A stretch of 64,000 bases of DNA, taken from positions 23,332,769 to 23,396,768 of the forward strand of contig NC_054872.1 of NCBI RefSeq assembly GCF_018320785.1, in the 5' to 3' direction. A program made the position numbers and the translations under genes. Every line of letters starts with the position of its first letter. The first letter of the stretch is position 1. Under the pieces are notes generated by a model that was not told the origin of the DNA, did not search any database, and worked only from the letters and a program-made list of their open reading frames with translations. Below, piece by piece: positions 12,770 through 24,430 of the stretch. This DNA comes from Cheilinus undulatus (lineage: Eukaryota > Chordata > Actinopteri > Labriformes > Labridae).

Positions 12770-15040
12770 ATGCCTGGCCACAACACAGGGGCTCCCCAGT
12801 CCTCCCGCCATCACAAACACCACAGCTCCAACTCCAGAGCAGAAAAGTACCGCCAGACCAGGACTATATCTAGGGAGAGTGCAGCCAGCCAAGACTCCTA
12901 CAAGGACCCTCATGGGGAGCATCTGCACGAGCACCACAATGACCACCCCAGGTACTCGGACAAGTACAGTCGCAGCAGAAGCCATCCAAGAAATGGGACA
13001 GGACGAGGCTCGGAGTCGATAGGATTTATTCCCGGGTCGGCAGACAGCACGCCTGCCAGTAGACATACTTGTGGCTCCTGTGCGTCCATGGGCTGGAACA
13101 GCTGTAAGGCTCTTATCTGCTGTGTACTGACCTGTGGATTTTATGGCACCAAAGAGCCCTGCCTGCCTGTTAATGAGAGCTCCACAGACCATCCCCCTAA
13201 AGCAGTCACTGAGCCTCACCCTCACCCTCACCCTCCTAATGGCATGGCTGTCACAAATCCCACTTGTGGTGTCCCTTTGGAGTCCAGGAAGTCTCCTAAA
13301 GTCTCTAAGCTGCCCACAAGTGACAGCTTCCGCTACCCAGATGTCCGCATTGCAGGTCAGACCGTTCGCTATCCAGCTCCTGCTCCTAAACGGACCCGCA
13401 CGCCTGGAAAGGGGGAAACCCAACGACCCATCAGCAACACCAGCCTGTTATCCCGTGAGGACTATGACCTGGACGACCTGAGCGACACGGGCACAGATAT
13501 TGACTCTTTGATCACCAAGAAGCTGCTGGAGCTCTACGCCCTGCACCAGATCGACCAGCTGGCCAAATGCACTTCTGACTCCTCTTTCTCCCGTAAGACC
13601 AACGAGATCAGTGAGCTCATCTACAGCATCGCCCAGGACTACAACCTGGAGGAGCAGGAGGCTGAGTGCAAGCTGGTGCATGGGGTCATCCGCATCAGCA
13701 CGAGGAAGGGCAAGAGGTACAAGAGCCCACATTCGACGGGTCAGCAGCGGCCTAACGGGAGGAGTGATGGGACCCTGCCTGACAGCGGCAATGAAACCAT
13801 GACCAACACTTTCATTAGTAGTGACTGTAAGACCATCATGCATTATTTTCAAACAATAAGATACCACCCTGCTTTCTCCACCATACCTGATCATATGATC
13901 TGCTTCCTTAAATGACTCATAGTCTGTTGGAATTTTTGTTCGCCTTTTAGTTTTAGAGACAGCGGGCATTTTACAGGCTGTGACCTAATAATAATAATTG
14001 GTTAATCCCAGACAAGTTGAAACAGGTAGAAGCAGCCCTCATAAACATGTTTCACCAGCAGAGTTTAAGTGGTTATTTTTAAAACTATAGTGTGTTTGTG
14101 TCTGCTGACATGTCTTCTTTTGTTTATTTTGTCTGTTTCTGCTCTGCCGCAGTTCCAGAGGTCAAAGTGTCAGAGCAGACGCCATCGGATGAGCTGGCGA
14201 GGAAAATGAGACACTACAGCGGAAGAAGTGAGTGCATGTGGGGATTTTCTGTAACACCTTAATTTGAATCAAATAAATGAATATGAGAGGTACCAAGAGT
14301 TGAATAGGATCCAGAATAAAGACGACTCAGGTTCACAGGAGTATAATTGGTGGTTAAAAGTATTGCACTCTTTATTAATAATTGTACACTGATGGAGCGT
14401 TACTGGTCCTGGGCATTGAGATGTAATTACCACCTCTGTGAAATCGTATGTGAGGCTCATTCTTTGCAGTCCATTGTAGCTGCTGCAGCTGTAGGCAGTT
14501 TCTCACCTCTTCTCCACTTTCCTCAAACATACCACCTCTTTCCGCAGTGAAAGCCCTGCATTCCTGCCCTTTTCTCCACATATTACAATCCCTCACTCAT
14601 TAGCTGCCTCCTCCCCTCATCTGCCACCTTACACCCACCCATCAATCTGCCCCCCATTCTTCCCTGCAGCTCAGCGGTCATGCTACACCGCCCATCTGAG
14701 TCACATTAAATATACGCCACGGTCTTATGTCATTTTAGGGAACAACTTGGGTTACAGATGGATTACTGTGCAGAAGTTTGTTGTTTTGCAAAGAGGCTGT
14801 TTAAAGGACAGGGTGTCTTGTTACATGTCTTACACTGAGGATGCAACACATTGTGTTTTCACTACCCTCACGCTTTTTTTTTTGCATGAAATAAAACTGT
14901 GATGTGCTTTCTTTGCAGTGGGTTAAATTTTTTTTTCTCCTTTTTTTCCTGCAGCATACTCGTCCAGCACAGCCACAGCATATTCAGCCTACCATCATGA
15001 CACTGAAACAGACTCCTCAGGTGCTCCTCTGCTTCTCTGA
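12770..15040 (+). CDS. kdf1: Keratinocyte differentiation factor 1 (3 coding exons)
   Basis: Exons 12770-13826, 14153-14227 and 14955-15040 join to 405 residues. KDF1 (human C1orf172) restrains proliferation and promotes differentiation of epidermal cells. The N-terminal third is low-complexity, rich in His, Ser and Arg. Residues ~98-126 form a Cys-rich hydrophobic patch (CGSC ... CKALICCVLTCGFYG), a candidate palmitoylation or membrane-contact site. A Pro-His run follows near residue 148. The conserved core around residues 245-320 reads KKLLELYALHQIDQLAKC, then SELIYSIAQDYNLEEQEAE, then GVIRISTRKGK. The C-terminus DTETDSSGAPLL closely matches the mammalian end. If translation read past the first donor, the protein would end 29 codons later and lose this conserved C-terminus. 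Confidence 0.93.
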
Positions 15041-15585
15041 AAACAAACAAAAGTGATGTAGGGAACCAGATGGACACTGCATTTCTTCTGTCATTTCTTT
15101 TCACTGTTACTGACTGGAGCACCTTTATAACAGCCTGCTATACTTGACTCTTTAGTGGTCTGGCTGATGTTTGCTGTCACTTAAATTCATGGACTTTTAA
15201 TCTCTTCAGCAGATGACCCTCTGAGGAAACTATTTTTTTAGATAAAGACGATTTTGTGTTCAGTGTTTAAAGAGGCATGACTACACTCCTCTGCACAATC
15301 TTCACAGTCAGAATAGAGGACAGAAACTGATACCAAAACATAACCGTCCTCATTTTTGACGGTGTGATTGTTGTTGTAAGCCATTGTTGATGTACTGTGT
15401 GTATGTGACTCCTGCTATTTAGACTCCTTTAGAGCATATTTTGACCTGAAAACTGCTTTCTTAAGCCATATTTTGATGTACATATTTCAAGGAAATGTTA
15501 CTTTCTTGGTTGTCAAAAGTTTTTTTTATTCAAGATAAGCCCTGTTTTTTAACAAAATAAAAATATCCATGCTTGTGTATGGCTT
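15041..15585 (+). other. Probable kdf1 3' UTR
   Basis: Non-coding sequence after the kdf1 stop. AATAAA occurs at 15556-15561 and again at 15924-15929; either could be the polyadenylation signal. The first gives a 3' UTR of about 0.5 kb. Confidence 0.35.
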
Positions 15586-15929
15586 TTCACATTTTATAAC
15601 CAAAGGAAATATCTTTTTATCTACTGCAAAGATGAACATTTTTAATATACTAAGCTTCATGCCATAGACAGAAGCTAAAATATCACATCTAAGCTGTATG
15701 ACTGTTAAAAGCTTCATGTGTTGTGCACCTAATCACTTGCTCTCGTATATCACTGAGTCACTCTGTCGCATTGCTTTCTGTCTCTTCAGCCTACTTTTCC
15801 TCTTTATCTCTTGGATTATTGTTGTCAAGCTCATCTCCCCGAGGTCACTGTGTTGCAGCAGGCAGGCTTATTCTGCCCTCAGCAAAAAGAAGAAACTTGT
15901 TTGGCTGGTTCTGGCAGAAAGGAAATAAA

Positions 15930-18420
15930 ATCCTGGGGTTTGTCTTTGTCGTTCATAGCAGAAGGAAGAAGCAGTGCAGAAACCCAGAGTGATTTCAGGA
16001 ACTCATCCCAAAGTCCTAGTTTAAATTTGGGGTCAAATTAACCAAATGTACTTAAAATGTTCAATTTTTAAAGATGGCTGGCTGTTAATTGTACATGCGA
16101 TAATACACACATTCAGCGAGCAGATTTCAGTGCTCAAGAGTCGTTTGTTAACAGTTTAAAAACAGTCAGTAAAAGAAATAGGAGCTCCTCAGAAGGAAAA
16201 AGTGTCTTGTTTATTAGCAAGTCTTCAGAATTAAACAAAAATCCCCTTAAACGATAGCCAGCCACACTAGAATGTGTCTTTATCTTAAAACTGTGTGATC
16301 TGTGCTGAGAGTAACAATAAGTTGTTTCACAAGATGAAATTTTACCAGGTGAACTGCAAATGAGTTCATCATCTGAGCTTCTCTCTGCCAAATGTTTTGC
16401 TCTTAGTCATGCTGTTTGTGGTGCGTTCAGTTGCCCTGTGTAACCCCGTTTCCTCTGGCTCTCTGCCCCCACCAGCACATTCCTGTTTTACCTGTATGAG
16501 GTGTCATGCAGAGGCTCGCTGTTTCACAACTAACATGCCACAGACCATATAGGAAGAGCTCAGACCACATTAAAAACAGCACTGAGGTAAACTTCAAGCA
16601 CTGATTTATTTTAGCACACTTTACTGATCATATAAATCCTTCATTGTCATGCTTTTGTGAGGGGAAAATGTGACTGCTTAGCATTTTGGCTTTTACTTTG
16701 TAATATTTTAATATGTGAAGCACATTTAATGGAAATTTAAGTCATTCAAACATCTGAAGTACCTCTGTGAGGCTATGATTTCAATTATTGTCCATTAGAG
16801 GGCGCCAAAGTGCCATGGTAACATGGACACTAAAGCCAACAGTTTTCTGAGGTGTTTTGGCTCAGATTTCAAATTAAAGTTCAAGTGGTCTAAAGAGCAT
16901 TAAACCCTCTCATTTGTGGGGTGACATTGGCACATTAGCTAGAGCCAGTCATCTCTCAGCTGGAAGGTGAAGGACTCGATCACAAGCTCATGCAGTCATG
17001 TATCAATGTGTCATTGAGCAAGACGCTTAACCCAGTTGCCTTCACTGCTGTGTCATGATTTGAATTAGTCAATACTGACGTCTTCTTTTGAGGATGCACG
17101 ATATCATCAGCATGATGTTGGTATTGGCAGATGTGAACATTTTAGCCGATATCTGCGACTAATATTTTAGCTGTAAAAATCTGCCCTATATCAGCTGTGA
17201 ATATGCCAGTGGAGTTTATGCCAGGCAGACATGCCAACATCAGCTTAAGTCTATTTCTTTATTCATCATCAATCTCTGCACCAGTGGTTACCAGCCTTTT
17301 TCCTTAGACGACCCCCCCCCCCCCCCACCACCACCACCACCACCACCAGTTGAATCAAAGAAAAGCTCAGGCCACACTTGGAAAAATTAAATATCAATTT
17401 TGATTTATTTCATTGACAAAATCCCTACATAATGGGTCTACCTAGGTAACAGATTCTTGCCAAGAGATCTAAAAAACTATCCATTACTATAATGGTGTAT
17501 TAGCGCCACTTTAAAAGATTCAATGATGAAGAGGATCTACTAACTTAGAGAAAAAAACCTTAACATTTTTGAGTTTAAAACTTCTGTAGAAGTAAATTTA
17601 AAAATTGTATTTTTACTTGAATCAAAATGTAGATTTTTTTTTACTTATAATGTCAAATTAAATTTTGATTAATGGAAGAAAATCATACAGTTGACGCCAT
17701 TTCTTGTTGGGACTGATCAACAAAGAAATAATTACACTATCAGCCCAGAATTGTCGCATTTTCATTCTCTTCTACACTTAAAAGAGACATTTCTGTAAAC
17801 TGGGGCTACCAACCATTGTTTTGAGTTTCGTTTCATGTAAATTTACAACTTTATAATAAGCAAATACTAACTAAAATCATGACAAAACATTTAATATATA
17901 GGTTAAAAAGCTTTATTAGTAAGCTCACACAGCTGAGAGAAGCTGTAGTAAAAAATTCACACTCACAGCAGGAAAGTGAGCTTACCAGTGGGGTCTTGTT
18001 GTAAAATTGTATAATTTTTACATGTTTTATTAGGTGTACAGTTTAAGAATAAGTCCTGCTATACAACAAAATCAGTTAACTTTGGTCAAATATCTTGTAA
18101 AACAAGAACAGTGCATGACTAAATAGCTGTGTGTCACTATGAGGTTTTTTTCTTTTTGTTTGTTTGTTTTTTGTTTTGCAATGCTCACGATAACATTTCA
18201 CCTGATCATTTTCTATTATTCCAGGAAATCCACGCAGACACATTTTCAATCTTTGGAAATACCTGCTTCCTGACAAACAACCCAACAAATAAACTAAAAG
18301 GATGAGGAGATTCAGAACAGGTTGACATTTTTGGGGTTAATGCCCGGCACATGAAAGAAATGTTGTGTTAGTTTTGGCTGAGGTGCTTCTTTTGAAATGA
18401 CAGAGACTTTTATGTACAAA
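15930..18420. other. Spacer between kdf1 and nr0b2
   Basis: No coding sequence is supported. At about 16920-17070 there is a SINE-like fragment ('gtcattgagcaagacgcttaaccc', a common fish repeat string). At 17085-17240 there is another copy of the 'GATGCACGATATC / GCCGATATCTGC' dispersed repeat. At 17311-17349 a poly-C run merges into a (CCA)n microsatellite. NUDC, which lies between NR0B2 and KDF1 in human, is not here. Confidence 0.5.
17311..17349. repeat. Poly-C followed by (CCA)n microsatellite
   Basis: About 15 consecutive C's run directly into roughly eight CCA units. This is a simple-sequence repeat with no gene overlap. Confidence 0.95.
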
Positions 18421-18752
18421 AATATATTTATTTAATATGCAAACACAAAATGCAGACATGCATTTTTTCACAACAGAAAGCATCTTAAACATAAAATAGA
18501 GCACATGAACTGTAGGTACAGTCTGTCTTCATGTGAAAATTCACATTTTCCACTTAAGAGGATACAATCTTTCAGTCTGGGCTAAAGTGACCTGAACTTG
18601 AATGTAAAGCTAGACATTCCATAAAATCAAATTTAACTATTTACAGTTTTTTAAGGATATACTAAGTGCTTTTTTGAGCAGTCCACCATACACACATTTC
18701 TGCACCACTTCTGTCTTTAATAAAGTTTTTTTCAGTCCGATGACGTCCTCTT
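18420..18752 (-). other. Probable nr0b2 3' UTR
   Basis: On the minus strand the sequence after the nr0b2 stop runs about 320 bases to an AATAAA (complement of 18427-18432). This is taken as the likely polyadenylation signal. Confidence 0.45.
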
Positions 18753-19632
18753 CTACCTGCAGAAGAGCATGTCGACCAGCAGCTCCAGCAGGTCAGCCTG
18801 GCCGATCACAGGCCTGAAGAACAGTTCAGAGATGAGGCCGGGCGTGATGCTCTGTAGCATGGAGGCTGTGAGGAGGATCCGAGCAAAGCGCTCCCTACCC
18901 CCTGGGTGAAGGAGCTGGACCACCTCGCTGAGGGCGTGCTGAGCCTCCTGCTGCAGGCCTTCGACAAACAAAGCTGCCTTTAAATCCTGGACATCTGTTG
19001 AATGCAAAAAGAATAAGTAAGAGTTAAATAACAAAGTTTTTGTTCCTTTTGGAGAGATTTTTTTGTTTCCTGTTGAAAACACAAGATGAATACATACCAG
19101 GGTTAAATATTGTGGTCCCTTTGAGGTACGCGTACTCCTTTGGACTCAAATCCAAACTCCAGAACTTTTTGAGGCAGGATTTGAGCTTGCTGACACCGGC
19201 CATGGTTGGCTGTTCTCTCTCCATCTCAGGGCTCTCCTTCCTGTTCAGAAGAATTTTTTTCAGCATGCTGTCTGCAGGAGTGTCCATCACCTCAAAGTCC
19301 ACACGCTCCTGAGCCAAACCCAAGATAAAGAGTGGTGCCCAGCAGCTTTTGAGAAGCGCAAACTGGTCGTTTGGAGGCATCTGGCTAAAAGCAGGTAAGT
19401 TCTTCATAAAGTGGACAGTTTTCACCAGGACTGCTGAGGCTTCTTTGCAGACTTCAGATGGCCTTTTTAAGCACACAGTCCTCCGCTGCTCACAGTTGCA
19501 TCTATGAGGTATTGAAGTGTAGTTGAAGCTGTTTTGGCTTGCTTTGCTGTTATCCATTTGACTCAGGATGTTGTAGAGGATAGGGTTGGAGAGCCTGTCG
19601 CCGCTGGCTGCACAAAGACATCTGTTATCCAT
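18753..19632 (-). CDS. nr0b2: Small heterodimer partner, orphan nuclear receptor (2 exons)
   Basis: Minus-strand exons 19632-19098 and 18994-18753 join to 258 residues, against 257 in human. NR0B2/SHP is a nuclear co-repressor induced by bile-acid signalling; it has a ligand-binding-type domain and no zinc-finger DNA-binding domain. As expected, no CxxC zinc finger is present. The Cys-rich N-terminus is followed by AVLVKTVHFMKNLPAF, FALLKSCWAPLFILGLAQE, the LKKIL motif, and FWSLDLSPKEYAYLKGTTIF ending exon 1. Exon 2 carries DLKAALFVEGLQQEAQ and ends FFRPVIG ... LLVDMLFCR. The single intron falls after the FNP of TTIFNP, as in mammals. The gene runs opposite to its neighbours. Teleosts may carry nr0b2a and nr0b2b; I cannot tell which this is. 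Confidence 0.94.
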
Positions 19633-19704
19633 TTTATAGCTTGTAGAGAGCTATTTGGTTAAGTGTACGAGTTCTTATGAGTTTCTGCTGCTTCCTTCCC
19701 TGCT

Positions 19705-19752
19705 CCTGTATTTATATAGCCAGCCCAGCCTGCAAAGTGGACCTTGACTTGT
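19705..19752 (-). promoter_or_regulatory. nr0b2 core promoter: TATA box and NR5A-type site
   Basis: On the minus strand a TATA box (TATATAAAT, complement of about 19710-19718) lies about 80 bases upstream of the ATG. About 25 bases further upstream is TCAAGGTCC (complement of 19739-19747), eight of nine matches to the YCAAGGYCA extended half-site bound by LRH-1/SF-1 (NR5A). LRH-1 driving SHP transcription is established in mammals. The site here is read from sequence and binding is inferred. Confidence 0.6.
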
Positions 19753-21489
19753 CAATACTCTGTGAAAAACAACCATGTGCTCTGCCAGGTGACTGCTGGA
19801 ATAACCCCGGGAAACCGATAAGCTTTTCTCAATGAAGCGGAGCCAGTGGAGTAAGGCCTGGATATCAAGAGGGTTGGGCCTTATCTTGTAGCCGGTGTCA
19901 TTAACCCAGGCCGTACCAAGCTACCAAGGACTTCAGAGGTAATCAGCCCCACTCTGTGTCCCTGCACACTGCCAGCTCACACCTGCACCGCTGGAAAGAG
20001 GCCAGAGCAGAGACAGAGGGCATTGACCTACAAGTTATGTCCTGAAGAGGTGGAAGCTGTTCATTTTTTAAAAATAAATTCATCTTATTTTAGATAAAGA
20101 GCAAGACAGGAGAGTTAAAAGCCTATTTTTGTGTCATTAACTGCCCAATCTATCGGCTTTTTAAATCTGCAGTATCATTAAAATATTTCTTAAATAATGA
20201 AGGCTTGGCTAAAGCAGGGTTCTCAAAGTTTGCCATACAAAGGACCCCCATACTCTATTAGCCTGTGGCCAGTAACCCTATGTTACAAAATCTTACATTC
20301 CTTGTTTCAATGGCAAATACCAGAAATCAAACTCACAATGTATTTACTTAGATTAAGCTATTTTGGACTGAAAAGATTATGTCTTTATGTCTTTATGGGG
20401 TTAAATTGTTTTGGCTTGTCTCTTGGTTTTAAGGATAAGTAATGGGATATTAGGGACGCTGTTTTCAATATAGCAACCACCAAAGATTGGCTTTAAATCC
20501 AGTTACAGTAACCAAATAGATTATGTCACTCAGATTATGTATTTTTTACATTCTATTCTCTTCTTCACTATTTTGAACAGAAATGGGACACTCTTTTCCC
20601 CCAAAAATGTACGTTAAACTAAGCTTAGTTAAAAAAACAAACAAAAACGAAACAAAAAAAAACTATGACTGCTTCCCTTTCAGACTATTTCTTTAAATTG
20701 TCAGTGGCAGATTTAGCTATTTTGGGGCCCTAGGTGAACACAGGCATGGGGATCTCTATATCTAAAGTTTCCCCTCTTTTTAATCATTGTACTATAATAA
20801 TAATACTAACAAAACAAGCAGAAAGGACATGTTTCTGAATGGAATGAAAACCTTTTTCAGCTTTTGAAACAGGAGAGGTGGAGACCAAGGACAGACAGTC
20901 CAGAGTACCAGAGTGCCAATCAGCATACATTTTTCACTCTTGTGGTTAATGAATCAAAATTAATCAAAAATGTTGACAGCACTTATAAAGACATATACTT
21001 ATATGATGATATGTTTGCATAATATTTACAAGAAATAGTTTTTCCAAAGAAAAGTTACACCATATTATTGTTTTGGGTGTTTTTCTAAAGTAAAGTAAAA
21101 AGAAAAAAACAAAAAAAAAAACATAATCCACACAAATGTTTACATTTGATCATTTACATCTCGCTTTGCTGCCACTGTAACATGACCAAGTTTACTTAAT
21201 AACTGTATATGTTAATGAGCGTGGTAACCTCCTAAATTTCCAGATGGTCAGAATACAGGCTTGTACAGGAGAAAGCCTAGCACTGCCTCTGTATAAGGCA
21301 TCCATCATCTTATTACTATGTTTTTTTTAATTTAAGCTAGGTTCCTTATACTTTAACACCATTTAACAGAGTTAAATGATTGCTTTCAAAATATCAGCAT
21401 GACCTGATATTGGCTTAACAGTGGGAAATTAAAGGGATGAGACTTTAGAAAATTACATTTTATAATAATTATAAGGGGTTGGTCTAAAC

Positions 21490-21949
21490 CAGGGGTGTCC
21501 AGACTTTTTCCCCTGAGGGCCACATACAGAAATATATAAGAATGGTGGGGCTGTTTTTATATTCCTTGCCTTGAGGGTATGACGAATCCAGTGTAAGTTA
21601 TGCTTGGCGACTGAATGCACCTAAATGGCTTGTTAATGGCTAAGAAGGCAAACAGACATTTTCAGAATTTGGGGGCCCTGTTTGACTCTGCCTCTGAAAT
21701 GCTATTCGTGCTGCTTTTTGCTGCAATAATCTATCAAGGCATTATTAATCAATATCTCTTCTCATCAGAATGTTTGTTTACAGAATCAACATGGTAGCAC
21801 TGAAACTAAAAAGTACAATACAGTTGAACACAAGCTTCATCATCTTGTTGGGGGCCATATATCATTTTATTTCCAGAATTTGCTGCAGGCCAATCAAAAA
21901 TGAACAATGGGCTGCAATTGGCCCATGGGCCATAGTTTGGACACCCCTA
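21490..21949. mobile_element. hAT-type MITE with perfect 8-bp target duplication
   Basis: A 460-bp element begins CAGGGGTGTCCAGAC and ends GTTTGGACACCCCTA, near-perfect inverted termini typical of hAT elements. It is flanked by identical octamers GTCTAAAC at 21482-21489 and 21950-21957. The interior has no transposase. The exact duplication and matched ends suggest a fairly recent insertion. A solo end of the same family lies at about 61131-61170. Confidence 0.9.
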
Positions 21950-23999
21950 GTCTAAACCCTTTAAAGCCAGTTGTATCATATTTGAAACACGATTTTGTGA
22001 GACCTCAGTCCAATCAGCATGATCAATAAATTCCTTAAAAATCTGATAATAAAAAGTACCTTCTTGCAGATAAGCAATTACCAGAAATGTCTAATGCATT
22101 AAATGTGATATGGAAAAAAATATGTGATATTTATTTTTCTTTCTTTTTTGGGATTTCAGTAGAAGGTTAAATAAAAATCTCAATTTGAATTTTCCAGCTA
22201 TTTGAAGTTTCATGCTTTAAAGGGTTAATGTCCAAATGTTTTAATTGCAGTTGTGTTTTTTATGATTTTTTTTTGTGGAGGCTTTTGTTGCCTCTATTTA
22301 CATTGACAGGACAGTGATTTGGTCAGAAAGTGGGGACAGAGCATGGGGAATAACATGCAGGTAAGGAGCGTGAGGTTTCCAGTTTTGAGGACAACAGTGG
22401 GTGTGCAAACATGACCACGAAGGATATCAGCACCCCTGTTTTAATTTTTGGAATAAAACTCGTCTTCAGGAAAACACTTCTCTCTGCATGAATGAAATCA
22501 ATGCTACAGAGAAATGTTATCATAGTTCACCATTGAAGACATTTGCTGAGGCATCGGGGTTTAAAATGATGTTGCTGTTGTTCCTAAACACTTCCACTTT
22601 CCAATAATACCACTTACAGTTGACTCAATAGGATAACATCCAATACACAAACACAGAGCAAACAGCATCAGTGCACAGAGATCCACCAGTGAACATGTGT
22701 TGTGGGTGGGAGTGATCCAAAAATCCTTCTTCCTAACCCTCTGAACGTCCTTGGCTATAGAATTTCTTAAATTGCTAGTTCTCTGTGTATTCTTTGGATG
22801 GTAAAAAATGGACAGTTCATCATATTAAGAAAGCAAAGTGGTCTTTTAAGGCCACAGGGTTAAATATTTATATTTATTATATTTAAAACCTAGTGAATCG
22901 ATAGAAATCTTTGAGTCTGAAACAATGAAAGTTGTCCCATTAAATTAATGGAATTCCAGTATAGTTTTATGGTGTGTGTAACAAGTGGCTCAATGATCCA
23001 GTCATCATTTAAATAAGTTTACCCTAATTCATTATCTCCACGGTGCCTGGCACGGAGGACTAACACTGATAAGCAAATGACTTTATTATTGTCACATATA
23101 AACAAAGCACTCCTTTTTAGTGGCTCACTATGAACCAGCCTGAATGTTTAGCACATTTTATAGTGACAGGTGACACAATATATAACATGTTATGTGCTTT
23201 TCTTCTGAGCCGAGAAGCCTGAAAGAATCGCAGGAGGGAAGTTTCAGAGGAAGACTTGAACCACAGAGCGCTGGAGTCAAGGTCAGTGCATGAAGTGAAT
23301 GACCGCAATAAAGAGATTATAAGCCAGACACTACTGGCAGCACCAGTCACCGAGTGTTTGTTTTACTCCATCACTGTCTTTACTCATCCTTTCCTCTAGA
23401 CTAGAGCACTGGCTCTCCGCTGGTGGGTTGGGATCGAAAAGGATGTTGAAGTGTTGTTTTTCAGGAGGCTGCTGGGAAATAAATATTGTGGAAAAACATC
23501 CATTATGTATGAAAGATACATGCATTCATTTTATTTTCTCTGTCTTTGGCATGATAACAAGCACATTTTGGATGATTTCTGTAGCTCTGGTCTTAGATCA
23601 TGTCATCTGCTGACAAGAAAGGTAGTTTTCCATAATTATGTGTTAAATTATTAAGATAAAATATACACATACATGTCCACCCGGGGCTTTTGTAATGATG
23701 CACATTTAAAACATCTTTTTTGTCCTGTCTCTTCATTCAGTGATTGTTTTGCTCTATGAAGTCCAAACTACAGCTTCTTTCTTTAAATGAATGTGAGTGG
23801 TTAACAGGCCTGCCCATAGAATTGGCTGGGCCCCTGGAAAACCCAGAAAATGGGCCCTACCCGATTAAGAGTTATTGATATCAGTGCATGTCTGTTGGAC
23901 CAGTAGCATCAGTGCTTGCATCCTGGCGAGCAGTTACTTTATCCCGGAGCTGAATTGTGTATGAAGCTGTAAGTTCAGCTGTTCAAATTACTCATAATT

Positions 24000-24430
24000 G
24001 CCACTTTTTAATTGTGTTTCATCACTGTTTTTGTCCATTTTTTTGCCACATTTCTTTTTTCACATTTTACCATTTTTTTTGCCATGTTTTAACTGCTTTT
24101 CACTACAAAAGACACCCATTTATGTCACTTTTCATAGGCCCTTTAAGCATTTTTCCACTTTTTAACTGCTTTTCACAATTTTCTGCCATTTTAACCCTTT
24201 TTTTTAACCTTCCCTAACCCATTATTGCATATTTTAACAACTGTTTGCCACAGCTTGCACATTTTTGCCATATTTAACCTATTCTTGAAACTTTTTAACC
24301 CCTTTTCCCAACTTAAGACACCAAATTTTGCCCATTTTTGACACCTTATATCTTTTCCAATTGTTATTAATTTGAACTGATTTGCCACTTTTAACCTTTT
24401 TGTGCAAATTTTTCAACTTTTTTTTTTTAT
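24000..24430. repeat. T-rich degenerate repeat
   Basis: About 430 bases are built from loosely repeated units such as 'ttttgccac', 'ttttaactgctttt' and 'ccattttt', almost all pyrimidine on this strand. Units are imperfect and of variable length. There is no coding capacity. Confidence 0.6.

Noticed and set aside
12725-13423. 232-codon open frame antisense to kdf1 exon 2
   Set aside because: It lies opposite a well-matched kdf1 coding exon and shows no recognisable domain; it is a by-product of GC-rich coding sequence.
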